NCBI RefSeq assembly: GCF_011605345.1
Contig: NZ_JAAOXM010000024.1
Location: forward strand, 1-38,526
DNA from: Burkholderia sp. D-99
GTDB lineage: Bacteria; Pseudomonadota; Gammaproteobacteria; Burkholderiales; Burkholderiaceae
Reading direction: 5' to 3'
DNA length: 38,526 bases
Shown here: in pieces, positions 1 through 7,715 of the stretch
How positions within the stretch are numbered: position 1 is the first letter of the stretch
How the letters are laid out: each line of letters opens with the position of its first letter
Notes under the pieces: model-generated
Seen by the model: the letters and a program-made list of their open reading frames with translations, nothing else
Told to the model about the DNA's origin: nothing
Databases searched by the model: none
Made by a program: the position numbers and the translations under genes

Positions 1-152
1 CAACGCGCTCCGCATTGCTCGCAGTACATGACCTTGCTGACCGGCTTCAAGTACAGCGACAGCGTGCGCCTTTCACCCGCCGGCCACTCCACCCGCTCCA
101 GCCGATAGCCTGTCCAGCAACCCAGTGTCTGAAGTGCCTTGCGATCGAGCAA
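1..152 (-). CDS. ISL3-family transposase, N-terminal 50 codons (partial)
   Basis: The first 50 codons of a DDE transposase of the ISL3 family; the rest lies beyond the left edge. The start is a TTG at 150-152, preceded at 6 nt by a strong AGGAGG ribosome-binding site. The protein begins MLDRKALQTLGCWTGYRLE and reaches a zinc-finger half, YCEQCG, at residues 43-48. This layout (a short basic/aromatic N-terminus followed by CxxC pairs that bind the element's ends) is typical of ISL3 transposases. Whether the element is intact cannot be judged from here. The family call is from pattern recognition, not a search. Confidence 0.7.
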   Translation of the reverse strand, partial: MLDRKALQTLGCWTGYRLERVEWPAGERRTLSLYLKPVSKVMYCEQCGAR

Positions 153-234
153 TTCTGCCTCCTGACCTCCATAAAGTCAGGCATCAGGTTACGCAATCGC
201 TCTCCAAGGCTCCACGGTTTCCTGCGATGAACCC
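1..234 (-). mobile_element. ISL3-family insertion sequence, 5' end only (runs off the window)
   Basis: The minus strand encodes the start of an ISL3-type transposase (see the CDS at 1-152) preceded by about 80 bp of leader. Reading from the outside inwards, a GGGTTCATCGCAGGAAACC stretch at about 216-234 is a plausible terminal inverted repeat, but the partner repeat lies outside the window, so the exact boundary is inferred. The reading frame to the right (242-505) opens immediately beyond this point without a start codon, as expected where an element has landed in or deleted part of a gene. No target duplication can be checked because only one end is visible. Confidence 0.55.
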
Positions 235-241
235 AACGTAA

Positions 242-505
242 GCCGGGGCACGCCGACCGCGCAATGCCTACGAACTGATACGTGTTCGGCACGCCGCCGC
301 ACGCGTGGCAGTGAGTCGAGGCAAGACGCCGCTCGCGCACAGGGGGATCCTGCTTCCCGCGAAGACGATGGCCGCGACCGCAATCGCTCTGCCCGGCGTG
401 CCGGACACGCTCGCGCAGGCGAAGGCGGAATGGCCCGAGCGGCGCGACGGACAGCCGTACGTGTGCCCGATTCCGGACGATGTCGCGCTGCCGTTGCGCC
501 GTTGA
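242..505 (+). pseudogene. Truncated unknown reading frame beside the IS end
   Basis: An open frame that begins right after a stop at 239-241, immediately beyond the presumed IS end, and closes at 505. It has no convincing start; a GTG at 305 without a clear ribosome-binding site is the first candidate. The C-terminal part (ending in YVCPIPDDVALPLRR) has the codon bias of a real Burkholderia gene, whereas the first 20 or so residues do not look protein-like. I do not recognise the family. The simplest reading is the 3' remnant of a gene cut by the IS element; a chance open frame in GC-rich DNA remains possible. Confidence 0.25.
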
Positions 506-529
506 ACGGGTGCCTCGCCGGCTGCGCCG

Positions 530-1501
530 TCACGCGAGCGCGGGTGGCGCGGCCTGGCTGACGTCGACGCGTTTCGGCAGGACGCCGGTCTGGTAGAACA
601 CGTCCGCAATGCGCTGTTGATACGCGAGCGTATCGCGCGTGACGGGCTCGACACCGAAGCGTGCGCGGCGAAATGCGAGCGCCACCGCCGGCTCCGGAAT
701 CCCCCAAAGCTTCGAGAACTCGGCCGCGCCCTGTGCGCGGTTCGCATCGAGCCACCGCTGAACCGCCGTCAATTCCGACACGGCCGCGTCAAGCACGTCG
801 GCATTGTGCTGCGCGTACGTGCGCGACGCAAAGTAATAGCCGCGATTCTCGACGAGCCCGGTGCCGTCCGCGACGATGCGCGCGCCGAACGCCTGCTGGA
901 CCACCGCGAGGAACGGATCCCAGATGATCCACGCATCGACCGAGCGGTTCTCGAACGCGGCCCGCGCATCGGACGGCGACAGCCAGACCGGCGTGACGTC
1001 GGCATAGTTGAGCTTGGCGGCCTGCAGCAGCCGGACCAGCAGGAAGTGCGTGTTCGATCCCTTCACCAGCGCGATGCGCTTGCCGCGCAGGTCCGCAAAG
1101 GTCTTCACCGGCGAATCTTTCGCAACCACCAGTGCCTCAGCCGCGGGGCCGGCCGGCGTCTGCGCGTAATAGACGAGCGGCGCGCCGGCCGCGAGCGCGA
1201 AGATCGGTGGCGCCTCGCCGACATCGCCGAAGTCGATCGCCCCCGCGTTCAGCGCCTCGAGCTGCGGCGGCCCCGACGGAAACTCGGTCCACGTAACGGT
1301 CACGCCGAGTGCCGCGAGCTTGCCCTGCAGCGTGCCGCGCGCCTTCAGCAGGCTGAGCGGCCCTTTCTGATAGCCGATGCGCAATGTACGCGCGCCGGCC
1401 GTGCTCGCCAGCGCGAAGCCCGGATGCGCGGCGGCGCCTGCCGCGATCGCCAGGCCGGCATGCAGGAGCCGGCGGCGGGTTGGGGAATGTTGGTCTGCCA
1501 T
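530..1501 (-). CDS. Aliphatic sulfonate-type ABC transporter substrate-binding protein (SsuA-like)
   Basis: A 323-residue periplasmic binding protein of the SsuA/NrtA/TauA group, which delivers alkanesulfonates or related anions to an ABC importer. The start is the ATG at 1499-1501, giving a signal peptide with a twin-arginine-like RRRLLHAG segment at about residues 8-15 followed by an Ala-rich hydrophobic stretch ending near ALA, so Tat export is plausible. The mature part begins with the family-typical LRIGYQKGPLSLLKA and carries FGDVGEAPPIFA in the first lobe and WIIWDPFLA in the second. No permease or ATPase gene adjoins it in the window, so it is an orphan or works with a remote transporter. 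An upstream extension of the same frame to 1621 lacks signal-peptide character and was rejected as the start. Ligand specificity cannot be read from sequence. Confidence 0.85.
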   Translation of the reverse strand: MADQHSPTRRRLLHAGLAIAAGAAAHPGFALASTAGARTLRIGYQKGPLSLLKARGTLQGKLAALGVTVTWTEFPSGPPQLEALNAGAIDFGDVGEAPPIFALAAGAPLVYYAQTPAGPAAEALVVAKDSPVKTFADLRGKRIALVKGSNTHFLLVRLLQAAKLNYADVTPVWLSPSDARAAFENRSVDAWIIWDPFLAVVQQAFGARIVADGTGLVENRGYYFASRTYAQHNADVLDAAVSELTAVQRWLDANRAQGAAEFSKLWGIPEPAVALAFRRARFGVEPVTRDTLAYQQRIADVFYQTGVLPKRVDVSQAAPPALA

Positions 1502-1769
1502 ATCGTATCGGGTTCGATGAAGAGGATGCCGCTTTGCGCACGCATGCGATGAAGCCGGTCGAACCGATTCTAGGGGGTTGGCGCGACGCATCGAACCAAC
1601 GATGTCCGATATCGAAAGCAAGCGCTTTCATAAGGGCACGCCGGTTACCCGCGCATCATTGCCCGGGTTCGTCGTGAAGATGAAACCGACATCCGCGTCA
1701 AATACAGGACTGCATATTATTAGTTCGATGGATCCGCAGCCTCGTACTCGAACGCCGGCGCGGGCGACA

Positions 1770-2711
1770 TCAGGGCTTGCAGGAAGCGTTCAGCGCAGCC
1801 TCGTCGGTGGCCAGCATTTCGGGCACGCATTCACGCAGGAAATCGACGAAAGTGCGGATTTTCGCATCGAGATACTGGCGCGAGGCGTACAGCGTGTAGA
1901 CGGTCAGCTTCTGCAACCGGTAGTCGGGCAGCACGCGCACCAGCGCGCCGCTCGCCAGCGCGGGCAGTGCCGACGACATCGGCAGCGAACCGATGCCGAG
2001 GCCGGCGCGCAATGCGGCGCCGAGCGCATCGGCGATGTTCACCTGGAAATCCGGCGGCGGCAGGTCGAACGTCTCGGGGCCGTCGGGGCCGTCGAGATGC
2101 CAGCGATCGCGCGGAAATACCGGCGTGACGATCTGCAGGCACGCATGGCCGTCGAGCTCGCGCACCGTGCGCGGCGTACCGCGCTCCTTCAGATACGCGG
2201 GCGACGCGCACAACACGCTGTGCACCTCGCCGAGCCGCTGCGACACGAGGCCCGAATCGGGCAACTCCGTCGCGCTCAACTGCAGCGACACGTCGTAGCC
2301 TTCGTCGATGATGTCGGGCACGTGCTGCGACAGCGTGAGCTCGACCGCGACCGACGGATAACGCTGCCGGTAACGCACGACCGCGGGCACCACGTAGGCC
2401 TGGCCGAAGCTCGTCGTCGCATGAACATGCAGTCGTCCGGACGGTTTTGCCTGTGCATCGGCCGCCTCGGCTTCCGCTTCTTCGATATAGCCGAGGACGC
2501 GCTGGCAGCGGTCGAGATAACGCTGCCCGGCGTCGGTCAGTGCAATGCGGCGCGTGCTGCGGTTGAGCAGGCGCGTGCGCAGATGCGTTTCGAGCTGCGC
2601 GACCGACCGCGAGGCGTAGGCCGTCGTGATGTCCAGGCGCTGGGCCGCGCTCGTGAAGCTGCCCTCCTCCGCAACCCGGACGAAAATGCGCATCATCTGT
2701 AACGTGTCCAT
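1770..2711 (-). CDS. LysR-family transcriptional regulator
   Basis: A 313-residue LysR-type regulator. The N-terminal winged helix-turn-helix (residues about 1-60) starts MDTLQMMRIFVRVAEEGSF and contains the AAQRLDITTAYASRSVAQLE recognition region; the rest is the two-lobed effector-binding domain (from about residue 90, RLHVHATTSFG). The start at 2709-2711 is preceded by GGGGACAGG. It belongs to the large CrgA/PecT-like subgroup that is abundant in Burkholderia. It lies in the same direction as the sulfonate-binding protein gene, 268 bp upstream of it, and downstream of purA. No target is apparent; these regulators often act on a divergently transcribed neighbour, which is absent here. Confidence 0.88.
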   Translation of the reverse strand: MDTLQMMRIFVRVAEEGSFTSAAQRLDITTAYASRSVAQLETHLRTRLLNRSTRRIALTDAGQRYLDRCQRVLGYIEEAEAEAADAQAKPSGRLHVHATTSFGQAYVVPAVVRYRQRYPSVAVELTLSQHVPDIIDEGYDVSLQLSATELPDSGLVSQRLGEVHSVLCASPAYLKERGTPRTVRELDGHACLQIVTPVFPRDRWHLDGPDGPETFDLPPPDFQVNIADALGAALRAGLGIGSLPMSSALPALASGALVRVLPDYRLQKLTVYTLYASRQYLDAKIRTFVDFLRECVPEMLATDEAALNASCKP

Positions 2712-3009
2712 CGACCTGTCCCCGGGATTGAGATCACGTCGCGCCACCGTGCGGCCGTGGTGCCGGCGGCTCCGGCGCAGGCCGGTCTGGCGCGAATTGT
2801 GCGGAACAGTACAGCAGCAGTGCAGACGTGTCCAGTTCGCCGTACGCAGCGTGATCCGGACGCCGAATCGTGTCGCCGAGCCGCCATGCGCGCGGCGTAC
2901 GGTCCGGACGCATGACGACCGGACGCACCGCTACGCGAACGGCATCGGATCGGCAAAAACTACCCGGCGGCCACGGTGCCGCCCCGCGATTCACGTCATG
3001 TATGACGCA

Positions 3010-4308
3010 TCAGGCCATGGCGGCCGCGTCGAACGGATTGCGCAACACGATCGTGTCGTCGCGCTCCGCGCCGGTCGTGATCATCGATACCGGTGCGCCC
3101 GCGACCGCTTCGATGCGCGCAATGAAATCCTGCGCGGCGCGCGGCAGCGCCGCACGTTCGCGTATCCCCTTCACGGTGCCGCGCCAGCCGTCGAACCGCT
3201 CGTACACGGGTTTCGCACGCGACTGCGCAGCGAGGCTTGCCGGCAGATGATCGACCCGCGCGCCATCGAGTTCGTAGCCGACGCACAGCGCGATCGACTC
3301 GAAACCGTCGAGCACGTCGAGCTTGGTGAGCGCCAGCGAATCGATGCCCGAGATCCTGACCGCCTGGCGCAACTGCGCGGCATCGAGCCAGCCGCAGCGG
3401 CGCGGCCGGCCGGTATTCACGCCGAACTCCTGCCCGCGTGCGCGCAGCGTTTCGCCGGTCGCGTCGGACAGCTCGGTAAGGAACGGGCCGCCGCCGACCC
3501 GGGTCGCATACGCCTTGGTGACACCCAGCACGTGGCCGAGCTTCGACGCGCCGAGCCCTGTACCGGCCGCCGCCGCCGATGCAACGGTGCCGGACGACGT
3601 GACGAACGGGTACGTGCCCCAGTCGATGTCCAGCATCACGGCTTGGGACCCCTCGAACAGGATGCGCTCGCCGCGGTCGGTCGCATCGTTGAGATCGGCC
3701 CAGACGGGGCGAACGAACGGCAGGATCTGCGGCGCGAGATCGACCAGCGTGGCCAGCATCGCGTCGCGGGAATACTCGTCCAGCCCCAGGCCGCGGAACC
3801 ACGCGTTGTGATGGTCGACGAGCCCATCCAGTTTGGCGGCGAGCTGGCCCGGTTCCGCTAGATCGCCGACGCGCAGCCCGCGACGCCCGACCTTGTCCTC
3901 GTAGGCCGGCCCGATCCCGCGCAGCGTGGTGCCGATGGGCTCGCGACGCAGACGCTCCTGAGCCTGGTCGATCGCGCGGTGGATCGGCAGCACCAGCGTC
4001 GCGTTCTCGGCGATCGACAGGTTGTCAGGCGTCACCGACAGCCCGAGTTCGGCCATCCGCCCGATTTCCGCGAGCAGTGCTTCCGGATCGAGCGCCACGC
4101 CGTTGCCGATCACGCCGCGCTTGCCGCGCACGACACCGCTCGGCAGCAGCGCGAGCTTGTAAGTCTTGCCGCCGACGACCAGCGTATGACCCGCGTTGTG
4201 GCCGCCGTTGTAGCGTGCGACGAGATCCGCCTGTGCCGCCAGCCAGTCCACGACGCGCCCCTTACCTTCGTCGCCCCATTGGGCGCCCACGACCACCACG
4301 TTCGGCAT
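3010..4308 (-). CDS. purA: Adenylosuccinate synthase (PurA), probable accessory copy
   Basis: A 432-residue adenylosuccinate synthetase, which joins IMP and aspartate using GTP in the first committed step to AMP. Family marks are clear: VGAQWGDEGKGRVVDWLA at residues about 5-22 (the GDEGKGK loop, here with Arg at the last position), NGGHNAGHT at about 36-44, GTTLRGIGPAYEDK at about 127, GSQAVMLDIDWGTYPFVTSS, and GVNTGRPRRCGWLD towards the C-terminus. The start ATG at 4306-4308 is preceded by GGAG. The gene is transcribed divergently from a LysR regulator 140 bp away, which suggests specific regulation. Burkholderia normally carries a housekeeping purA on chromosome 1, so I infer this is a second copy; that inference is not testable within the window. 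Confidence 0.95.
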   Translation of the reverse strand: MPNVVVVGAQWGDEGKGRVVDWLAAQADLVARYNGGHNAGHTLVVGGKTYKLALLPSGVVRGKRGVIGNGVALDPEALLAEIGRMAELGLSVTPDNLSIAENATLVLPIHRAIDQAQERLRREPIGTTLRGIGPAYEDKVGRRGLRVGDLAEPGQLAAKLDGLVDHHNAWFRGLGLDEYSRDAMLATLVDLAPQILPFVRPVWADLNDATDRGERILFEGSQAVMLDIDWGTYPFVTSSGTVASAAAAGTGLGASKLGHVLGVTKAYATRVGGGPFLTELSDATGETLRARGQEFGVNTGRPRRCGWLDAAQLRQAVRISGIDSLALTKLDVLDGFESIALCVGYELDGARVDHLPASLAAQSRAKPVYERFDGWRGTVKGIRERAALPRAAQDFIARIEAVAGAPVSMITTGAERDDTIVLRNPFDAAAMA

Positions 4309-4448
4309 GCTCCGCACTCCATGTGAGAAATTCAGACAATCATTCGGCCGAGCCGGCCGTTTGTGTGCAATATTGGCGGAGCTTGAGCACCCGATCAAAC
4401 GATTAAACCTGAACTATCGTGTGAGTAAATATCACGCGAAACGATGCA

Positions 4449-5354
4449 ATGGCCCGACGACTCCCTCCGTTGAATTCGCTGCGTGCGTTCGAAGCCGCCG
4501 CGCGCCTCGGCAGCTTCACGCTGGCCGCCGACGAACTGTGCGTAACCCACGGCGCGATCAGCCGGCACGTGCAGCAACTGGAGGCGTGGCTCGGACGGCC
4601 GCTGTTCGAGCGCCATAACCGGCGGGTCGAGCTGACCGACGCGGGCCGCGCGTATCTCGCCGAGGTCGGTGCGTCGTTCGACCGGATCGCGCTCGCCACC
4701 GCGCAGCATTTCGGCCATGCGCAGCAGCGCGTGCTGCGCGTCAGCGCACCCGCGACGTTTTCGTTGCGCTGGCTGGTGCCGAAGCTGTCGTCGTTCCAGG
4801 TCGCCCATCCGGCCATCGAGGTGCGGCTGTCGACGTCGAACGAGCCGATCGACAAGCTGCGCGACAAGGTCGACCTGATCGTTCGCGGCGGCCCCCAGGC
4901 CATCGACGGTTACGTTGCCGAGGAATTCCTGTCCGAAGTCCGGCTGCCGGTGTGTGCGCCGAAGCTGCTGGAAGGGCGGCCGTTGCATACGCCCGCCGAT
5001 CTCGCCGGCTTCACGCTGCTGCACGCGGCCACCTATCCCGGCATGTGGCCCGAATGGCTGGCGGCAGCCGGACATCCGAATCTCGTGCCGCGCCACTCGC
5101 TCACGCTCGAGCATTTCTACCTGACGCTCCAGGGCGCGCTCGACGGGCTCGGCGTCGCGATGGGGCCGATTGCGCTCGTCGCGGACGATATCGCCGAAGG
5201 TCGGCTCGTGCAGCCGTTCGGCGAACCGGCGCTGCCGCCGTGGCGTTACTTCACGTACGTGGCCTCGGCACGCGCGAATGACGACGCCGTGCGGGCGTTC
5301 AAGGACTGGTTGAGGGTGACGGGAAATGCGGCTGCGGCGAGTGGGCGGAACTGA
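4449..5354 (+). CDS. LysR-family regulator, GcvA-like, divergent from purA
   Basis: A 301-residue LysR regulator of the GcvA/AmpR-like subgroup: it opens with RRLPPLNSLRAFEAAARLGS, the hallmark of this group, has the AADELCVTHGAISRHVQQLE helix-turn-helix (residues about 27-46), and ends with a periplasmic-binding-like effector domain (RVSAPATFSLRWLVPKL from about residue 98). The purA gene starts 140 bp away on the opposite strand. LysR regulators usually control their divergent neighbour, so control of the purA copy is the natural hypothesis. The shared region 4309-4448 is relatively AT-rich and should hold both promoters, but no clear T-N11-A operator stands out. Confidence 0.9.
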   Translation: MARRLPPLNSLRAFEAAARLGSFTLAADELCVTHGAISRHVQQLEAWLGRPLFERHNRRVELTDAGRAYLAEVGASFDRIALATAQHFGHAQQRVLRVSAPATFSLRWLVPKLSSFQVAHPAIEVRLSTSNEPIDKLRDKVDLIVRGGPQAIDGYVAEEFLSEVRLPVCAPKLLEGRPLHTPADLAGFTLLHAATYPGMWPEWLAAAGHPNLVPRHSLTLEHFYLTLQGALDGLGVAMGPIALVADDIAEGRLVQPFGEPALPPWRYFTYVASARANDDAVRAFKDWLRVTGNAAAASGRN

Positions 5355-5466
5355 CCGCGTCGGTGTGCGGGTGGTATGCGCCAAGATATGCAGGAATACG
5401 AATCAAATAATGCAGGCGCATTGATTGCGTATTGCCTTCGTCGATACCGGGAATACTGCTTTCGAG

Positions 5467-5522
5467 GTGCGTCGTGAAACTGCGACGCACGCGGCAAGCC
5501 GCGGATCGAACCGTGGCTTGCC
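5467..5522. terminator. Tandem hairpins between convergent genes
   Basis: Two adjacent hairpins lie between the converging LysR gene and the small secreted-protein gene. The first pairs 5467-5474 with 5483-5490 (8 bp, perfect, 8-nt loop). The second pairs 5493-5504 with 5511-5522 (12 bp with one mismatch, 6-nt loop). Neither is followed by a strong T-run, so classical intrinsic termination is uncertain, but their position fits a bidirectional transcription barrier. Confidence 0.5.
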
Positions 5523-5534
5523 ACCAGACGACGC

Positions 5535-5846
5535 TTACTGGCTTGCGCCGGCGCCGGCTTTTTTCTCTGCGTTCTGCAGGTTCTGCGGATAGTTCGGATC
5601 ATTGGCCGCCGGCTTGTAACCGGCGTCTTCGAGTTTCTTCAGCTCGGCGGTGTTCTTCGCACGCGCAGCCTTGTGCTCTGCCTTGCGCTGGGCCCTGGCC
5701 GCCTTGCGTGCCTGGCTCTTCGCTGCCTTGGCGTCCTGTGCAGCGGGCGCGCTGGCGTCGGTCTGCGCAAACGCGGGAACTGCCGAGCCGAACAGGAACG
5801 CGGCTGTGGTAGCAGCCAACGTGAGTTTTCTAATCTGGATTCGCAT
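5535..5846 (-). CDS. Small secreted DUF4148-like protein
   Basis: A 103-residue protein with a clear Sec signal peptide: basic start MRIQIRKL, hydrophobic TLAATTAAFLFGSAVPAFA, and cleavage likely after AFA-Q at about residue 28. The mature part has a highly basic Ala/Lys/Arg-rich helix (residues about 38-66), then a conserved-looking tail with ELKKLEDAGYKPAANDPNYP and a Lys/Ala-rich end. The tail resembles the DUF4148 family, whose members are abundant in Burkholderia and of unknown function. The start at 5844-5846 has an AGAGAG ribosome-binding site. It stands alone, converging with the LysR gene. Confidence 0.75.
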   Translation of the reverse strand: MRIQIRKLTLAATTAAFLFGSAVPAFAQTDASAPAAQDAKAAKSQARKAARAQRKAEHKAARAKNTAELKKLEDAGYKPAANDPNYPQNLQNAEKKAGAGASQ

Positions 5847-7205
5847 CGCTGAACTCTCTTTTCTGGTTTATCACGGATTGAAAGACCATCGAGATACCGC
5901 CCCTGTCCCGATCGGTTGTCATGCCGCGTTCGGGACCTGTGCATCATAACCGCGTCGCGAAAAATATGGCGTCAACGTGCAATGGCGTTGGGGATACACG
6001 TATGGGAGAACACGTGGATGCCGTTCGACTGGCTCAGACAGGACAGGCACTGTGTATCGCACGGTGGCGGGCATGCGGATCGCGCACTTGCGTAGACAGG
6101 GATACCGGCGACGTACTCGCGCTTCGCTGACGCGGATGGGTTATGTACGTGCGGTGCGATGGGATGCGAGATACCAATCACTGTTTCACCGGTGGGGTAG
6201 CCCGCACGCTTACCCTCGACGTGATCGTCATTTGACCCGTCACGATCACAGCAACAGCAGTCGAACTGTGTGTCATGTTGCCTCTCGACGCGGTTCAAGC
6301 GACGACTCCTCCCATAAACGACCACGATTCTCTGTTGCGGCGATCAAGACCCGCACGATTACATCGCCATTCGCGTGGCGTTCGATCCGGCAACCAATCG
6401 CTGGACTGTGATGCCGAGGGTTACCTCGGCGGGCAAAAAATGTCGTCGTGGTGTCCGTATGACGAAAGGTGTGGACGGGTTGCATGTGGTGAGCACATCG
6501 GCCGGAATCACTTCACGACTGCGCCGGCTGCATCGCACGGATATCGCCACGCGCGTCGAGCGAGCGCGACAGGCAGGGATGAGGTCGCAGCAGCGCTTGT
6601 GATTCGTCCGATCCTGCTCAGGAACGCATCGCGCGACGTGCACGAACCACAGTTTTTTCATTCCGCGGCTTTGGCCGCTCGGTATCCAGACGGGTGTTGT
6701 TGCCTGCACAGCATGCCGATACCTGCTGCCTCGTCTGGTCGGTGAGCTTTTACGGGATTCGGACGTGTCGGAAGGTGAGAGTGTTCGGGAACATCGCTCG
6801 AATTCGATTGCGGTGAGCTTCGTGATCGCCCGCATCTTCACGTTGGCTCGCGACGCGCGCCAGATCGACCCAGGAGCCGGCGACGCGTGCAGGCGGCGCT
6901 GACCACCCTATTGATCTCAGGGAAGCCGTTCGCGGACCTCTCATCGCGACCCGGGGGCACAGCATTGATCTTCGGTTGGTGGATCCAAAGGTAGAAAGTT
7001 GGAAACCCCTGGACGGAGATGCGGGTCGCGTCGATTTCCTCTGTGCACAGCCCGCAGGCTAAATTTGACGAGAGGCGCCGGCAGGCGATCGAAAAAAACT
7101 TGTCGGCCGAAGGGGAAGCCTGAGTGCAAAAAAACTCTTCGCTTGCAGTCGCGGATGATTTCAAACTGCTGTGAACGAAACCGAAGAGATCTGTGTTTCA
7201 GTCCG
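5847..7205. other. 1.4-kb stretch without a supportable gene
   Basis: Both strands were read. Open frames here lack Burkholderia GC3 bias, do not resemble known families, and overlap one another, so none is called. A short plus-strand segment at about 6375-6440 (AFDPATNRWTVMP) looks superficially like a Kelch blade, but the frame degenerates on both sides. Base composition is less GC-rich than in the coding parts. One isolated 16-bp iteron copy, minus orientation, lies at 6311-6326 (separate entry). The stretch may be eroded DNA at the edge of the origin. Confidence 0.5.
6311..6326 (-). repeat. Isolated iteron-like 16-mer, left of the origin
   Basis: Read on the minus strand this is CGTGGTCGTTTATGGG, matching the array consensus GGTASCCGTTTATGGG at its whole right half (CGTTTATGGG) and at two of the first six positions. 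It stands about 940 bp left of the nearest array member. A binding role is inferred from the match only. Confidence 0.4.
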
Positions 7206-7265
7206 CCGGTCTGCTTTGCCGGTCAATGACAGGGGCTCGGGAGGTCGCAGAGCCGGGTTTTTGAT

Positions 7266-7473
7266 CCCATAAACGGGAACCTGTACCGGGAAAGGACGAC
7301 TTTCTTCCCGCTTTTCTCCCATAAGTTTCTACGTTTCGGTCGATGTGAGTATGTACTTACCTCTTCTGGAAGCCTTATCGGGCCTGGAACCTCTGCTGAA
7401 CGAGGAGCCAGATCATCGTCTCGCAAGCTTGAATCGAGGCTTTGGGCTGCCTGTAGCACCATAAACGGCTCCC
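7266..7473 (-). repeat. Minus-oriented iterons on the left side of the origin
   Basis: Three copies of the iteron read on the minus strand: 7266-7281 (GGTTCCCGTTTATGGG), 7318-7333 (CGTAGAAACTTATGGG) and 7458-7473 (GGGAGCCGTTTATGGT). They face the main, plus-oriented array from the other side of the AT-rich segment, so the origin has oppositely oriented initiator sites flanking the candidate melting region. Confidence 0.75.
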
Positions 7474-7492
7474 AATGGTAGCGGTTTATGGG
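7458..7492. promoter_or_regulatory. Head-to-head iteron pair (inverted repeat)
   Basis: The minus-oriented iteron at 7458-7473 and the plus-oriented iteron at 7477-7492 are separated by 3 bp and form one near-perfect dyad with CCATAAAC and GTTTATGG at its outer ends. In Rep_3-type replicons, inverted half-iterons are usually bound by initiator dimers, often as autoregulatory operators or handcuffing sites, while direct iterons bind monomers. Here the dyad sits about 950 bp upstream of repA but right at the edge of the AT-rich segment. Confidence 0.6.
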
Positions 7493-7512
7493 GTTCGTCT
7501 TTCTGTGGAAGC

Positions 7513-7567
7513 GCACGTGTGTTTACATCTTTTGTAAACAACGTTTACTTCTTTAACTACTTTTAGA
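7513..7567. other. AT-rich segment, candidate DNA unwinding element
   Basis: About 55 bp that is far richer in A+T than the surroundings, with GTTTAC at 7521-7526, GTAAAC at 7534-7539 and GTTTAC again at 7543-7548, giving an inverted and a direct repeat of the same hexamer. It lies between the head-to-head iteron pair and the main iteron array, the expected position for the site melted by the initiator. Confidence 0.55.
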
Positions 7568-7590
7568 CGGCTCACAGCCTTCTCCAGCAA

Positions 7591-7715
7591 GGGTTTGATG
7601 GGTGTTCGGTACCCATTTATGGGAGCACAGGTGTAAGGGTTTGGGGTTTCAGGTCTGTGGATTTGGGGTTTGGGGTACCGGGTTGTGGGAAATCAGGGTT
7701 GTGGATATGGGGCAA
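7591..7715 (+). other. G-rich block with a G-quadruplex motif and DnaA-box-like sites
   Basis: The plus strand is made of GGGTTT/GGGGTTT-type runs. At 7665-7689 four G-runs (GGGG-TTT-GGGG-TACC-GGG-TTGT-GGG) satisfy the usual G3+N1-7 quadruplex pattern. TGTGGATAT at 7700-7708 matches the reverse complement of the DnaA box TTATCCACA at 8 of 9 positions, and TGTGGATTT at 7656-7664 at 7 of 9. The block lies between the AT-rich segment and the dense part of the iteron array, with one iteron (7608-7623) inside it. Confidence 0.5.

Noticed and set aside
6375..6602. A Kelch-like AFDPATNRWTVMP stretch
   Set aside because: Only one blade-like motif; the frame continues as unstructured basic sequence, so it is most likely chance or a very old remnant.
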